Positions 1-10,825 of a DNA stretch of 64,000 bases are shown one piece after another; position 1 is the stretch's first letter; each line of letters opens with the position of its first letter. A program made the position numbers and the translations under genes. The notes under the pieces were generated by a model. That model did no database searches and was not told the DNA's origin. It saw only the letters and a list, made by a program, of their open reading frames with translations. The stretch comes from Malachius bipustulatus (lineage: Eukaryota; Arthropoda; Insecta; Coleoptera; Melyridae), in the NCBI GenBank assembly GCA_910589415.1, contig OU342630.1, forward strand, positions 18,199,867-18,263,866, in the 5' to 3' direction.

Positions 1-1662
1 ATTTGCGATGTCAATTTTGCAAGGAGGCATAGCTGCACAAATTTTTGGTAACACAACCGCCTTGAGAGAGAGAGTGGATTGTGAGTTTCCACGAGGGCGA
101 ATTGTGCAATCGACTGTCCCTTCCGAGACAGTGGAGTTTAAGCCAAGACCTTGGATCGGCAATTTGGCGCGAGTGCGTTTCAAACCCAGACGTTGAACTC
201 CCTTGGAAGTGATAAAATGAGCCTGGCTTCCGGAGTCTAGAAGGCAACGCATGGTTTGGAAGGTTCCATGACTGTCTTCGATTTCGATCAAAGCAGTTGC
301 TAGGAGAACTGTTTGGCTTGAATTTACGTTGCTATGCAAGGCAGACTGAAAAGAGGGCCCAGGAAGAGGTTCTGAAGAAGCCTTGGCTTCCTGAGTTTGT
401 GGATTACCAGGAGCACTTTGAGAATATTGAGAGTCGAAATGCAGCAGACTGTGATGCCTAGTGGACTTACAGCTGCGACAAGAGCCTTTAGAGGAACAGG
501 GATCATTTGGATGGAAACTGAGACAGTTTGCGCACAGATTGTGCTGTTTAATTAAATTAAACCGATCCCGTGGGTTTTTTTGGAGCAATGTGGGACAATT
601 GTAGATTTTATGCTGTGCTGAGCATAATCCACAGCCTCTAGACACGGTAGCCGAGAACGAGTTTGTTGGGAAAGGTTTCCCGCGTTGAGGAAAGATTCTG
701 TTCGAATTAGATTTGAACTGAGGCTTAGGAGATTGCGACCTTTTAGTTGTTTTAGACGAATCGTTGATAGATTCGAGAATTTGACACTGACTGTCAATGA
801 AGGATTCCAAAGAAGAAAATTTAGGAATATCGGTGTTCTCGTTCCTTATTTCGCCTTCGAATGACTTACGAGTTTCTGGATCGAGTTTTCCGAAAAGCAA
901 CTGAAACCACATGAAGTCTTCAAGGTTATCTGAGAGTTGCAACGCCTTGAGAGCGCAACGATTTTCCCTAAATTTGTCGAGAAGAGTTCGCAAACCTTTT
1001 GCCGATTCAGAGTGGAGTTGAGATAAGGAGTAAATCTCCGTCCAGTAATGTGATGCTAACTTCCGCTTGTTCTCATAACGATCTGTCAACATTTTGTAAG
1101 CTATGGGATAATTTTCCACAGACATGGTTAGAGATTTGATGATGTTCAATGGTTCTTTTTGTAATGAGCTTAAAAGATATTGAAACTTGTCAATTGCAGA
1201 TAAGGAGTCATTGTTATGGATCGCATTGTCGTAGCACTGAATGAATGGAACCCAATCAGAGAAATGACCATCGAAGGTTCTTAAAGGTATTTTTGGCAAA
1301 CGAATATGTGGGCCAGAGGTAGAGAAACTGTTGTTTACAATGGGAGTACCAGCAAGACCGCTGCCAGTGTTAGGGAAAAGAGTATGATATATATCCTCAA
1401 TGGTGAAATACATGCTATCAAAGTTTTTGCGCACTGCATCCTCTGCGTTAAGATCGACATCAACTTGAGCAGAGAGAAGCGATAACAAGCTACCCTGAAT
1501 TTCAGAAAATTGCTCATAAATGACTTGAACCCGTTCATAACGTCGAGTAAACAGGGAACGAAACGATGATTGTTCTCTGGCGGTTTCTGCTAGGTGTAAG
1601 GTTTCTGTTAATTGATTAATTAAACTGTCTCTTTTCGCTTTAGCTTCGCGTATTTTTGCCAT
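1..1662 (-). CDS. BEL/Pao retrotransposon gag-protease, 3' part beyond window edge
   Basis: A continuous open frame of 554 codons begins at the ATG at 1660-1662 and is still open at base 1. It is the N-terminal part of a BEL/Pao polyprotein. Residues about 1-100 are charged and helical. A DUF1759-like gag region follows, with the typical SDWVPF tryptophan at residue 137. Cysteine/histidine clusters lie at residues 344-347 (CGLC) and 377-403 (LCANC, then CRSCKSTRHH), as in BEL zinc-binding regions. A retropepsin motif LLDSGSQAHFIT has its catalytic Asp at 476. Reverse transcriptase, RNase H and integrase would lie to the left of the window. The frame has no stop or frameshift, so this copy may be young. 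It makes structural proteins and the protease for retrotransposition. Family assignment rests on motif order known for BEL/Pao and is fairly sure. Confidence 0.88.
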   Translation of the reverse strand, partial: MAKIREAKAKRDSLINQLTETLHLAETAREQSSFRSLFTRRYERVQVIYEQFSEIQGSLLSLLSAQVDVDLNAEDAVRKNFDSMYFTIEDIYHTLFPNTGSGLAGTPIVNNSFSTSGPHIRLPKIPLRTFDGHFSDWVPFIQCYDNAIHNNDSLSAIDKFQYLLSSLQKEPLNIIKSLTMSVENYPIAYKMLTDRYENKRKLASHYWTEIYSLSQLHSESAKGLRTLLDKFRENRCALKALQLSDNLEDFMWFQLLFGKLDPETRKSFEGEIRNENTDIPKFSSLESFIDSQCQILESINDSSKTTKRSQSPKPQFKSNSNRIFPQRGKPFPTNSFSATVSRGCGLCSAQHKIYNCPTLLQKNPRDRFNLIKQHNLCANCLSFHPNDPCSSKGSCRSCKSTRHHSLLHFDSQYSQSAPGNPQTQEAKASSEPLPGPSFQSALHSNVNSSQTVLLATALIEIEDSHGTFQTMRCLLDSGSQAHFITSKGVQRLGLKRTRAKLPIQGLGLNSTVSEGTVDCTIRPRGNSQSTLSLKAVVLPKICAAMPPCKIDIAN

Positions 1663-2157
1663 CTTAATTTAGATGAGGCAATGAGAATGAGTAATATGGA
1701 TATAGGTAGTAATTATAACAAACGAACCTGCTAAACCACAAATATCGAGCAGACAAGTAAGAATTTTATTACCCTTAGAGATAAGTTTGATGAGTAAGAA
1801 TTTATTAAATTAATTAATAAACAAAAGGAACGTCGTAGAATGAGAGAGTAATAATAATTATCCGAGCATAAACAGGAATTTATTAAATTTATATGGTACG
1901 TAAAGGTACGCCCCTGAGTTATGTTACGCCACTGGAGTAGGTATGCCCGGCAATCCTGCTAGGCGAGCCGACGTTCGAACCTCGGACACGGAGGAGCGAA
2001 CGGTGATAGAGAGAGAGATAAAGAGTGACGCTAACAATGAAATGGGGGCAGCCGAACACGTGTTGTCCACGCTCCACGTGTCGAGTCGAATTGCGTTATT
2101 AAGACAAAGGAGATAGGTACCTGACTTTGAATTTACGAAATTTGATTTAGACTTAGA

Positions 2158-2201
2158 AGCCGTGAGCGAGACAATGTAAAGCCGTGAGCGAGACAATGTA
2201 T
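2158..2201. repeat. 22-bp tandem duplication
   Basis: GCCGTGAGCGAGACAATGTA is present twice head to tail, separated by two bases. Confidence 0.85.
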
Positions 2202-2828
2202 TTGAGGGATGGAAGTACCTATACCACTTATTACTAAAACACGTTTATGAATTTTAAAAGTGAAAAGCTTAGATCGTTTTTCACGCGAGTACAATTATTC
2301 CGGACAAGTCACGCTTGGATCACGTGATATGACTCGGAGAGTTGAGAGTATAGAGTTAAATTTTTGAGTTTATTAAATAATAACCGATATTTAAATTAAA
2401 AAATTAAGCTAGGTGCATACAACAACCAGATTTTCGATGTTTCAAACCGATATCCGGTGACGAAGGACCATCTAATGAACCGTTTCTTTGTTCTTTAGAA
2501 TTGAAAATAACAAGCAAAGGCAATAAAGAAAATGCAAATTACCTGGTGAGTGTATAGGTGCGGGTGGTTTGAAGTCGTCCTTCTGGTGTTCTTGCACTGG
2601 ATTGCTTGAGTTCACTTGCTTTAATTATCGGTGAAGAGAGCGGTTAATTTTCGTTATTTTTGAAATGTTCGCGAAGCACGAGAGAGAGTTTTCTTTCGTT
2701 GAGACACGACACGAGCGAGAGTTGAAGAAAAAAGCGCGTCTTGAGTAGAGTACTGTGGTAGAGTAGACCGACCTTTCGTGGTGAAAGTTGAAAGAGAAGA
2801 GAGCTAATTTCTTCGTTGTCCAGGGGGA

Positions 2829-2852
2829 TGCGAGAGAGAGAGAGAGAGAGAG
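2829..2852. repeat. (GA)n microsatellite
   Basis: About twelve uninterrupted GA dinucleotides. Confidence 0.9.
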
Positions 2853-3122
2853 AGGATAAGGGGAAAAGGATAGGATGGTATAGCATTATTACTACCCTTG
2901 CTTTTATCTTGAATAAAGACGAGGTTCGTTGTATGCAACCAACTTTACATAAAAATTAGTAAATTTAATAGTAGAATAGTAAAATAAGTAAATTTGGAAC
3001 ACCACCTATTCAATAAATATGTAAAAAAATCATTTCGTTTAGTTTTAGGACCTATTTTAACTTACCTATTTTTGCGACATATTTGAAAACTAAGGTTAGG
3101 CGCTACTTGTATGCACCACTGG

Positions 3123-3232
3123 CGTTACTGAATGATAATAATACCCATCGGTTGACGTCCTTCCAATCCTTCCCGAGGCCAAAGGCCCCCGGGTTGGAAC
3201 ACTTCGACTTCCGGGAATTATGATCTAAGTAA
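3123..3232. repeat. short GC-richer inverted-repeat segment
   Basis: GGCGTTACT at 3123-3131 and AGTAACGCC at 3224-3232 are exact complements, enclosing about 90 bp that are richer in G and C than the surroundings. This could be a small MITE, a hairpin, or the flank of the BEL LTR. No target duplication was identified. Confidence 0.35.
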
Positions 3233-3250
3233 CGCCCTTGGTACATAAGT

Positions 3251-5659
3251 AACTATTAGATTAGTTTATAAATTTGTAAATTTTATCGATCAAAAATACT
3301 CATTTATAATAATTGTCATTAAAATATAATAGTACCTATAGATTAGATAGACGTTTCCTTAATTCTGTAACACAGTGAACTGTTCTAGAACATGTTAATT
3401 ATTACAGATACAACAAACCAAATACTCGTAGATCAAAAATGCAATAAAGGCAACACTTCTAACGTAGACAACATCATAAAGAGACTTGAGATGGCCAGGA
3501 TCACTGTATGAATAAAATACTCTTCAAAAATTTAATCAAGACTGTAAAAGGCATTAGTTAAGAACTCGGTTAAGAAGTATTTAATCTTTAATTAAAAGTC
3601 TTTCAACGGGAGATCTTTTATTAGGCTCCTATTCTATACATCATCGATCCGTGTAATACTCGTAGTTAGTTCCTACTCCAGCCCTATTTACCATATTGAA
3701 ATCCAGAAATATGTTGCTGCTTTTCGGGTGGGAGTGAGCTCTGACATAAGACTATTTTATATAAAGAGGACGTTTATATCACCTTTGAATTCTGAGGCTA
3801 ATGAAATCGAAGTAAATTTTATGGCATGAATTTTATTACTTTTTGACGTAGAAATTATATGTCATCAAATATCCATGATGACGTTGCAGTCCCTAACCAC
3901 CATAGAGAAAGATAATATAATAGAGTGTTCGATTACACGTTAGACTCTAGATAACCTGCGACGGTGGCGACTACCTGGGCTACCGGAGATATTATTGGTA
4001 AGCGCGGGACATTCAAATTTAAATTTATACTTAATTATTATTTGAAACATTATTTTTACTGTTGAAGTGTCGCCACTTCAACAAATAAACTTTGAGGCAT
4101 CAATATAAAACTTCTTTATTCTTAATAGATGCACAATATATACGAGTATACTTAATAATTGTAACAAATGCTTCCCACAAAATTTTCTTCACATAAATAC
4201 AGGTCCAGTTTTTACAGAAGATGCTTCTATTTAACCAGTTTTCTCAACGTGGAAAGACTTTTCCAGGAAAATAAAATTATAATAATAATATTGTTGTTAA
4301 TAATTTTAACATAAAAGGCATTGTTTGCTATTGCTACGATCCACCGAAGTGGTAGGTCACGTAACTGAGTCCTCTTCAAAAGGGAAGCCGAAAAAGGATC
4401 TATCTGAAAAAAATTACAAAAAACTAAATTTTTTTGATTATTAATTAGTTTCCAGTGAAGCAGCAGACGTTTTAAAGAAAAACTTCAAGAGTCAGAAGGC
4501 GATTTATCCTTCTACAGAGGATTAGCCCTCTTATTCTCAAAAACTATGAAAAAATTTACGCATATTCTTTAGACAAAAATAAGCAAACTTTTTCTTCATA
4601 CTCCTCCCTTCTTTTGTAAAAAATACCAAGACAAATAATGCATAGACCTTCATTTGATGATTTTACTGAGAAGGAGGACTTTTAGCAGAGAAACTCCAAG
4701 AAACAAAAAATACTTATTTTTATCAAAGAATATGCCTGAATTTTTTCAGAGTTTTTCGGGCAACAAATAAGCGGCACATTATTTGAGGTTTCCAGCTCCG
4801 AAGAGGGCCACGTGAACGTCTTTACTTAATAAAATGCCCAATAGTAAATGTACCAAACTAAATAAGTATAAACAGAGAAGATAACACACACCGCAGCATC
4901 ACCTCAGAATCTCAGCATCTCAAAAGATTTGTATTCGTTCATCTACTTCATCTACCTTCTAATAGTGTTTTAATGCAGTTTTTCTTGGGTGTTGTATTCA
5001 CAACTTTGATAACATGATAAATCCATCGTTGACCAAGACGCAGACAGAATGTGGTTCCTAAAACAATTATTTCGCATTCAGGAAGAGTTTTTTCGATTTA
5101 TTTAAAATAATTTTTATTACCTACAAGAGCATGAAACAGCATTGCTTGCACTTACCTTTCAAAAGTCAACAAATATGCGAAAGTTTTACGTTATACTGTT
5201 ATTAATTGGGTAAATTATTATAAATTATATTTCTAAATAGTTTCAAGGTAAAGTTCATCTTAAATTTATTATTAGTTTGATAAAATACTCAAATTAAATA
5301 AATCAAATTTTACACAATTGCAAAACTAAACGTCAGATTATGTCAAAATGAGAATTTATATCTAAAGGCAGCTTCATTTTAGTTTAGAAATCGTCCGCAA
5401 TGCGCGATGCGCTACCGGAATGCGCGTGAACAGTGTACCCATTTTCGTCCGTCGATCTGACGGTCTCTTTATAGTATGTTGTCTCTGCTAACCACTAAAA
5501 AATTCTGAGGGCCGCGAGGAGGGGGGTCACATGAGACCGCACTTCAAAGGTTTCTAATTTAGCTGGTTAAAAATTAGGTTATAACCCTCAATTTCGACAG
5601 TCTATGTGCCCGTGAGGATTCTTATGCTAACACCCCTCCGTTAAATTCTAAGTTTCTAA
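3251..5659. other. AT-rich stretch with no recognised gene
   Basis: No coding or element signature could be read here. The only clear local structure is a perfect 10-bp hairpin at 4060-4083 (stem TGTTGAAGTG, loop TCGC), followed directly by AATAAA. Confidence 0.5.
4060..4083. repeat. perfect 10-bp hairpin followed by AATAAA
   Basis: TGTTGAAGTG, a four-base loop and the exact complement. The function is unknown, and there is no neighbouring gene to which it could belong as a 3' signal. Confidence 0.5.
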
Positions 5660-6555
5660 GGGCCGTTTTTTCAATCCTAGTTTAAACCTAGTTTAACGTT
5701 AAACCAAGATTAAAGACAAATGATCCTTGTTCATTGCTAGTTTAAGGTTAACTGTAGTTTAAACTGGGGTTTAAACTCGGGATTCTTAAACCGAGATTTT
5801 TGGTGGTTTAAGCTAAGTTTAACGTGAAACTAACCTACAAAGTTATTTTTGTGAATAAAAATATAATCCAGGACTAGGAGTCAGGTTGTTTATAATAAGC
5901 ACAAGTGCACCAGTAGAGTGTTTTACAATTACTACCTACTTGTTACTTTTTTAAAAGAATTTGGTTGGTGTGGAATTTGGTTATTGTTATTGTTATTAGT
6001 CTGTTTGAGAAGGAATACTTATTTTTCACGGTCTTTTCGTCTCGATAACCATCTATGGTTACCGAATTGAAAAGATCTCGAATTTGTTCCCAGGCTGCTT
6101 TCTCCTCCTTACAGGTGACTGCATCAGTCCTTCTATTTTCTATTATTTCCTTGTTTTTTCATTTTTTCTACACAGTCCACAAGCCTTTCAACCTCTCGTG
6201 TTGAAAAATTAGCGTTCCTCTTGAACGTGCCAGTAATTTTTGATACACCTTCCATATTAATGCATATTAAGCAAAATAAACAATAAAGATAATTAAAACA
6301 AGTCCACGTGCACCTCGCCAGGTACAAAACAAATTAAATTGCTGTCAATTTGACGGTTATGACATGATGAACCGACATTTAAGTGACAGTGTTTACAATA
6401 AAGATACTTACACACTTGAAACTGTCGATTAAACTGAGTTTAGCTAAACTTCGTTTGAAGTAGGCATGAACAACCGAAACTAACTTAAACGCAGTTTAAA
6501 TTTTAAACTCCGTTTAACTAAACTCAAGTTTAAACTGCTATTGAAAAAACCGCCC
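5660..6555. mobile_element. PIF/Harbinger DNA transposon, internally deleted, 896 bp
   Basis: Terminal inverted repeats begin GGGCCGTTTTTTCAAT on the left and GGGCGGTTTTTTCAAT read from the right, and stay similar for about 30 bp. The 3-bp target duplication TAA is at 5657-5659 and 6556-6558, as known for PIF/Harbinger. The subterminal regions are filled with GTTTAAAC/TTTAAACT-like motifs in both orientations, which may be transposase binding sites (inference). The only gene trace is a broken Myb/SANT-like frame on the minus strand. The DDE transposase is missing, so the copy is non-autonomous. Confidence 0.85.
6000..6255 (-). pseudogene. Harbinger Myb/SANT-like DNA-binding protein, frameshifted N-terminal part
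   Basis: Harbinger elements encode, beside the transposase, a Myb/SANT-like protein that binds the element ends. Here the frame starts with MEGVSKITG at about 6255 and reads FSTREVERLVDCVEKMKK, the first SANT helix, before a stop near 6133. The next reading frame continues with RTDAVTCKEEKAAWEQIRD and later KTVKNKY, the usual second helix and the recognition-helix region. One indel near 6135 therefore breaks the domain. The remainder of the protein is absent. It lies inside the element bounded at 5660 and 6555, which supports the assignment independently. Confidence 0.72.
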
Positions 6556-7128
6556 TAAGTCTAATGAGATAGAACTTTAGTACAAACAAAAAAAAACAAA
6601 AAAAAAATTATTACATGGATAAATTTTCTACTTTTTGATGTAAAACCGATGTATAAAATGTCAAAGATCATGTTGCATACGTCACTTTAAACTATAAAGT
6701 CTTCACATACGGCTTACATGTACCTCTCTTAACATTTCGAATAGTATCTTGTTAGGTTGTTTAAATTTCTACGCAGAATGAATAAAATTATGATTTTTTA
6801 AAGCAAAGTCCAACACAAGGCCCATAACAGGAAGACAGCCAAATAGACGACAACTGCATGCAAAAAGGCGCGTCGGAAAGTATAACTTTACGCAATGACT
6901 TCAACAGATAGGTCTCTCAAAAAGTAACAATTACACTTAAAAAGATGAGTAAGATGAAACTAAATATTGTTGAAATAAAAATAAGTACTCGTATAACAAG
7001 TATTAATATTTTGAAAAATAATTTGCTGGTTGTTGTTGGAGTCTATACCCAGTGAATTCTAGAGTACCTGAATATTGAGAGATATTTATTGTGTAAAAGT
7101 ATGGAAGTTTAGTGTAGATTTCCTCGCA
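6556..7128. other. no recognised feature
   Basis: AT-rich sequence. Short minus-strand open frames here have no recognisable motif and run over the complement of the LINE fragment downstream. Confidence 0.4.
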
Positions 7129-7904
7129 GTTATGCTGGATCTCCAAAACTTTTGATAAAGTTTGGCACGACGGCCTTCTTTTCAAAATGAAACAGCATAA
7201 CCTGCCCACACACCTGATCAAACTCACACATTCCTTTTCTCACAAACAGAACATTTCGAACTGGGTAAACAAACACATCTCCACAGAGCGCATCGCTAGG
7301 GCGGGAGTTCCTGAAGGTTCCTCCCTCTCTCCGCAACTGTTCAACATCTACACGGCAGACATTCCAACAACATAAATACAAAATTATACATGTACGCAGA
7401 TGACACAGCAATCACCTGCACAAGAAACGTAACAACTCACATAACTATAAACACCTACACGACATCACACAATGGTCCCAGCAGTGGAAAATCCAGATCA
7501 ATCCTTTAAAAACCTAGGCCATCCTGTTTGGCAGACAGCCCAAATACGAAATCCACAGGGTGGAGTTTCAAGGAAAAATGCTTCCATGGTCACCCAAAGT
7601 TAAATACTTGGGCCTGACCTACGACAAAAAACTCGTACGGAAAGATCACATAGTAAAAAAAGCCTGCCAAGCTAGAGGCGCATTGGGAAAACTCTATCCA
7701 CAAAATCTACACAAACTCAACATCATCCAAAAAAAGTTTTTGGGGCTAATTTCTGGAGCGCCGTACCTCATGTCAAAGAAAAACATTCAATCAGAACTTA
7801 ACATCCCTCCACTAGACACATACATAAAAGACACAAACACCTTCAAAAAGAAGGCTCCGCTCCATGAGAGCAGCGCACTAATTAACACCATAGTCATTGA
7901 GTAA
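7129..7904 (+). pseudogene. Jockey-like LINE reverse transcriptase fragment, frameshifted and deleted
   Basis: This is the middle of a non-LTR retrotransposon ORF2. Motif A is read as ISKTFDKVWHDGLLFKM from about 7145. The frame continues to the GVPEGSSLSPQLFNIYTADI motif that precedes the catalytic box. After a frameshift at about 7372 comes KLYMYADDTAIT, with YADD at 7393-7404. A second shift leads to the thumb region from about 7528 (VKYLGLTYDKKL). Right after GALGKLYP the 'connection' segment is missing and the text resumes with LNIIQKKFLGLISGAPYL, so an internal deletion of several dozen codons is likely. The endonuclease, the early RT and the 3' UTR are absent. The motif set resembles the Jockey clade, but related LINE clades cannot be excluded. 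Confidence 0.8.
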
Positions 7905-9414
7905 CTCTCTTTGACAACACCACTCCACCGTAAACACCATTCCACCTCATGCACCTCCACATCCACACAAACGAGCTACAGTTTAATTACTTGCTCCTAA
8001 CACGTTGAAGTTCCCAGTCTGTAGATTTCCTTGGACGTAACTTTTATTTACGTTGCAGCTACTCTACCTCGCGTCTAAGTTTGATTACCTGTTTTATTAG
8101 CTTTGAAGAAACAAATGCATAAGAGTACATGGGAAAATGATTCTGGTTTATCTAATTATTATTGTTTATTGAAGATCAGTTATAAGAAGGTAAACATACG
8201 TTTGTGTATCAGTTACTTGCTTTTTGTATATGTAATTTCTTTGCCTATTTCTCGGTACCTACTCGCTCTTGTGAGAAGGAAAGTTTTCCTGTAACCTGCT
8301 TACCCGCTCTAGGTAATAGGAATTAACTAAAAAGTAACTCTATTGAATAGAGATAGCCTGTTTTGTTGTCAGATCGCCACCTATCGGAAAGAGAGGAAAT
8401 ATTAACTTCCGTATTGTTTATCATAATTTTATATCAATATACACTAACTTATCCATAATGATCGTTACAAGTGCTGCTTACAACATGTTTTCCACGACCA
8501 ATTAAACTGAAAATAGTATTCAAGTAACGTAAAATTGACTTAAAAAAAATATAACGCCTAAGGGAGCAAGCGAAAATTTGCAGAAAGCAAGCAAACAAAA
8601 TGTCATTTTCGATCGCGTAGGTACTGTTGTTTTTCATAACGATATTAACATTATCTATTTAGTAGGCCTTGATGCCTCGAACAAGTTTCGTTATCTTAGT
8701 TCTCGTTGACTTGTAAAGTAGAGTAAAGAAAAGTAAAGAAAAGTAAAGTAAAACTTGACAGTTTTCAAAGACTATTTTTAAAACGCAAGCATTTTGGTAT
8801 GGCTGCAGATAGGGGTCAGGTAAGCAATTATTATACCCAATAGCTTTAAAATAAGTGAAATTTAAAACGGTACCTAGGTACTCATTACTACTAATCTTAG
8901 TTTCACGACGACAGTGATTATAGTCAAGCAAAAGACAAATTATGATTTAAATTTGCAATTACAAATGACCGTAGATGGAGTAATGAGTTATCATTACTCA
9001 CAAAAAGTTTGTTTGCCAATCACTGCGAATTCGTCACGCATTATAATAATTATTAATAATTCGGTCCAATTAACATAAAATTTCAAGGTAAAGTCAAAGG
9101 TCAGAAAGCTCAACAAACTATTCGTGCGAATTAAAATTGATTCATACTCAAGCAAAAATTTTAAATCCTCACACAGAAAAAATGATGTTTGAAAACTGCT
9201 ATCATAATTCTATGCACAAACCTTCGATTATAACTCGACATAACATAAAGCGTATTTTTCAAGGTCCTTTTTCAGAAGAGTTTTTCGCAAAGCTGTAATT
9301 TGTTGTATGGCACCGGCACCAGTAATGAAAAGTGTCCTAATAATTAAGATGGCGAAAAATCGATAGTTATCCATGTTCAAAGAATAAATAGCCAACGACT
9401 CCCTAAACAAATGC
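7905..9414. other. no recognised gene; short AGTAAAG-type repeat
   Basis: The only repeat noticed is a short AGTAAAGAAA-type tandem run near 8715-8752. No coding motif was read. Confidence 0.4.
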
Positions 9415-9570
9415 TCACCTGGAAACCAATAGGAAGAAGAGAAAAAGGAAGGCCGAGAAGGAACCGGAGGATTCGACGGCGAGATCAGACAGAGAGGAAT
9501 GGATGAAGATCTATGGAGGGACAGACACAAGTGGCGATTGGGAATCGGAAGACGTTGTAAAACGTTTTAA
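9415..9570 (+). pseudogene. LINE ORF2 C-terminal remnant
   Basis: The fragment reads KPIGRREKGRPRR and, in a shifted frame, DLWRDRHKWRLGIGRR followed by a stop near 9568. The order 'R-x-RGRP-x-R' then 'W-x-DR-x-x-W' with a short tail is the well-known C-terminal end of many LINE and endonuclease-RT proteins in insects. At least one frameshift is present, and nothing of the RT itself is nearby. Confidence 0.5.
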
Positions 9571-9605
9571 ACCCGATGTATACAGTACTTTTCAATTGTA
9601 ACGAA

Positions 9606-10414
9606 TAGTAACGGATAAATTTATTTTCTCAGTTAATATTAAAAAAAAAAACGAAACAGGTCAAATTTTGAATATAATTTATGTCCTATTGACGTAACAT
9701 TTTTATACAGGGTGTTCCTTGGTTCAGTAGTGACGTCTTGCATTTTTTTTAATAGGGCACCCTGTATATTATTACATTTTCAGATTGTCTGAGAAAATCC
9801 AGTAAGATTGGTTTTTACGTCGCAGATTAAATGGAGTAGGTTACGAGTTATAAACAAATGAAAATAGCAATTTTCCATTTTCAAAGTAGCTCACATTGAA
9901 AACGGTTCGAAATATCGAAAAACGGCTTACATGTCCCTATCGTAACTTTTCACATGGTATCGTCTATGTGGATATTTGAATACATGGTGATAGAAATAAT
10001 CAGATTTTTATTCGATCTTTATAAAAATTTCAAGTACACTGTAAAGTAACACATAAAAAGTTAAGATAGAGACATGTTAGCCATTTTTCGATATTTCGAG
10101 CCGTTTTCAATGTGAGGTGCTTTGAAAATGGAACATTGCGATTTTCATTTGTTTATAGCTCGTAACCTACTCAATTTAAACTGTGACAATAAATACCATT
10201 CTTACAGGATTTTCTCGCAGACAATCTGAAAATCTAATAATATACAGGGTATTCTATTAAAAAAAAAATGCAAGACGTCATTACTGAACAAAGGAACACC
10301 CTGTATAAAAAATGGTACGTCAATAGAACAGAAATTAAATTCAAAATTTGACCTCTGTCGTTTTTTTTTTAATTTTACAAATATTAACTGAGGAAATGAA
10401 TTTATCCGATACTT
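9606..10414. repeat. 809-bp palindrome holding a CAGGGTG-ended element at its centre
   Basis: The outer arms start at AGTAACGGATAAATT and mirror at 10414. Inside, CAGGGTGTTCC at 9708 and GGAACACCCTG ending at 10303 are flanked by TA on both sides. The two ends lie 102 and 111 bp from the outer palindrome ends. Each inner arm has a second internal terminus (CACCCTGTATATTA-like) about 55 bp in. The core contains a stretch shared with 10826-11216. Confidence 0.8.
9708..10303. mobile_element. foldback MITE with CAGGGTG termini and TA target duplication
   Basis: Terminal inverted repeats run nearly the whole length, with TA at 9706-9707 and 10304-10305. There is no coding capacity. Termini and target duplication match the mariner-type element at 22953-23684, so mobilisation by a rosa-like transposase is plausible (inference). 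Confidence 0.75.
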
Positions 10415-10825
10415 TTGAGAAGAATCATATTGGATTTTTTCAAAATATTATGAGTCGTAATAGTGTTGTACATCTTGGTAAACATAAAAATAAATTACGT
10501 TGAAAACGGGAAAAATCCAACATGACGGTCATAAGAAAAGTGAAAGTTGAGGCGGGTTTCGGAATAACAAAAGACGATTGAGACCCATCAACACGCATCT
10601 TCTTCGTCTTGAAAAACTGTCCCAATAATGTCACATTTTGACAGCTATCAAATTAACCGTTTCGGATTTACCTATTTGCGAAAAACGAATTCCGCCATTT
10701 TCTGTTTTTGGCCGACTAAGTTTCCCCTAAAACCTTCTCCATTTAACTTTTGCTGTAGGTGTAATAGGAGACGAGATTCCTGTTATAGAGAAGCGAATCT
10801 GGAACACACTGTTACCATATACAGG

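Larger units (their letters stand above)
1663..3250 (-). other. probable leader and 5' LTR area of the BEL/Pao element (boundaries unresolved)
   Basis: This lies upstream of the gag start, where leader, primer-binding site and 5' LTR are expected. No second LTR is in the window, so the LTR cannot be proved. Candidate boundaries are inverted repeats: GGTGCATACAA at 2412-2422 with its exact complement at 3107-3117, and a near-copy at 2923-2937. TGGCGTAACATAAC on the minus strand near 1921-1935 follows a CA and could be a primer-binding site. The stretch also holds a 22-bp tandem duplication at 2158-2201 and an AG microsatellite at 2829-2852. Confidence 0.4.

Noticed and set aside
11..797. Minus- and plus-strand open frames of 60-81 codons at the left end
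   Set aside because: They are in other frames of the BEL gag-protease gene, which is open throughout the same interval.
1933..3680. A 1.75-kb BEL LTR bounded by TGGAGTAGG and CCTACTCCA
   Set aside because: Unusually long for this group and supported by only nine matching bases.
3950..3985. GGTGGCGACTACCTGGGC as a retroviral-type primer-binding site
   Set aside because: No LTR ending directly before it and no gag downstream; chance resemblance is likely.
7003..7411. Two overlapping minus-strand open frames (74 and 93 codons)
   Set aside because: They lie opposite the recognisable LINE reverse transcriptase fragment and have no domain.
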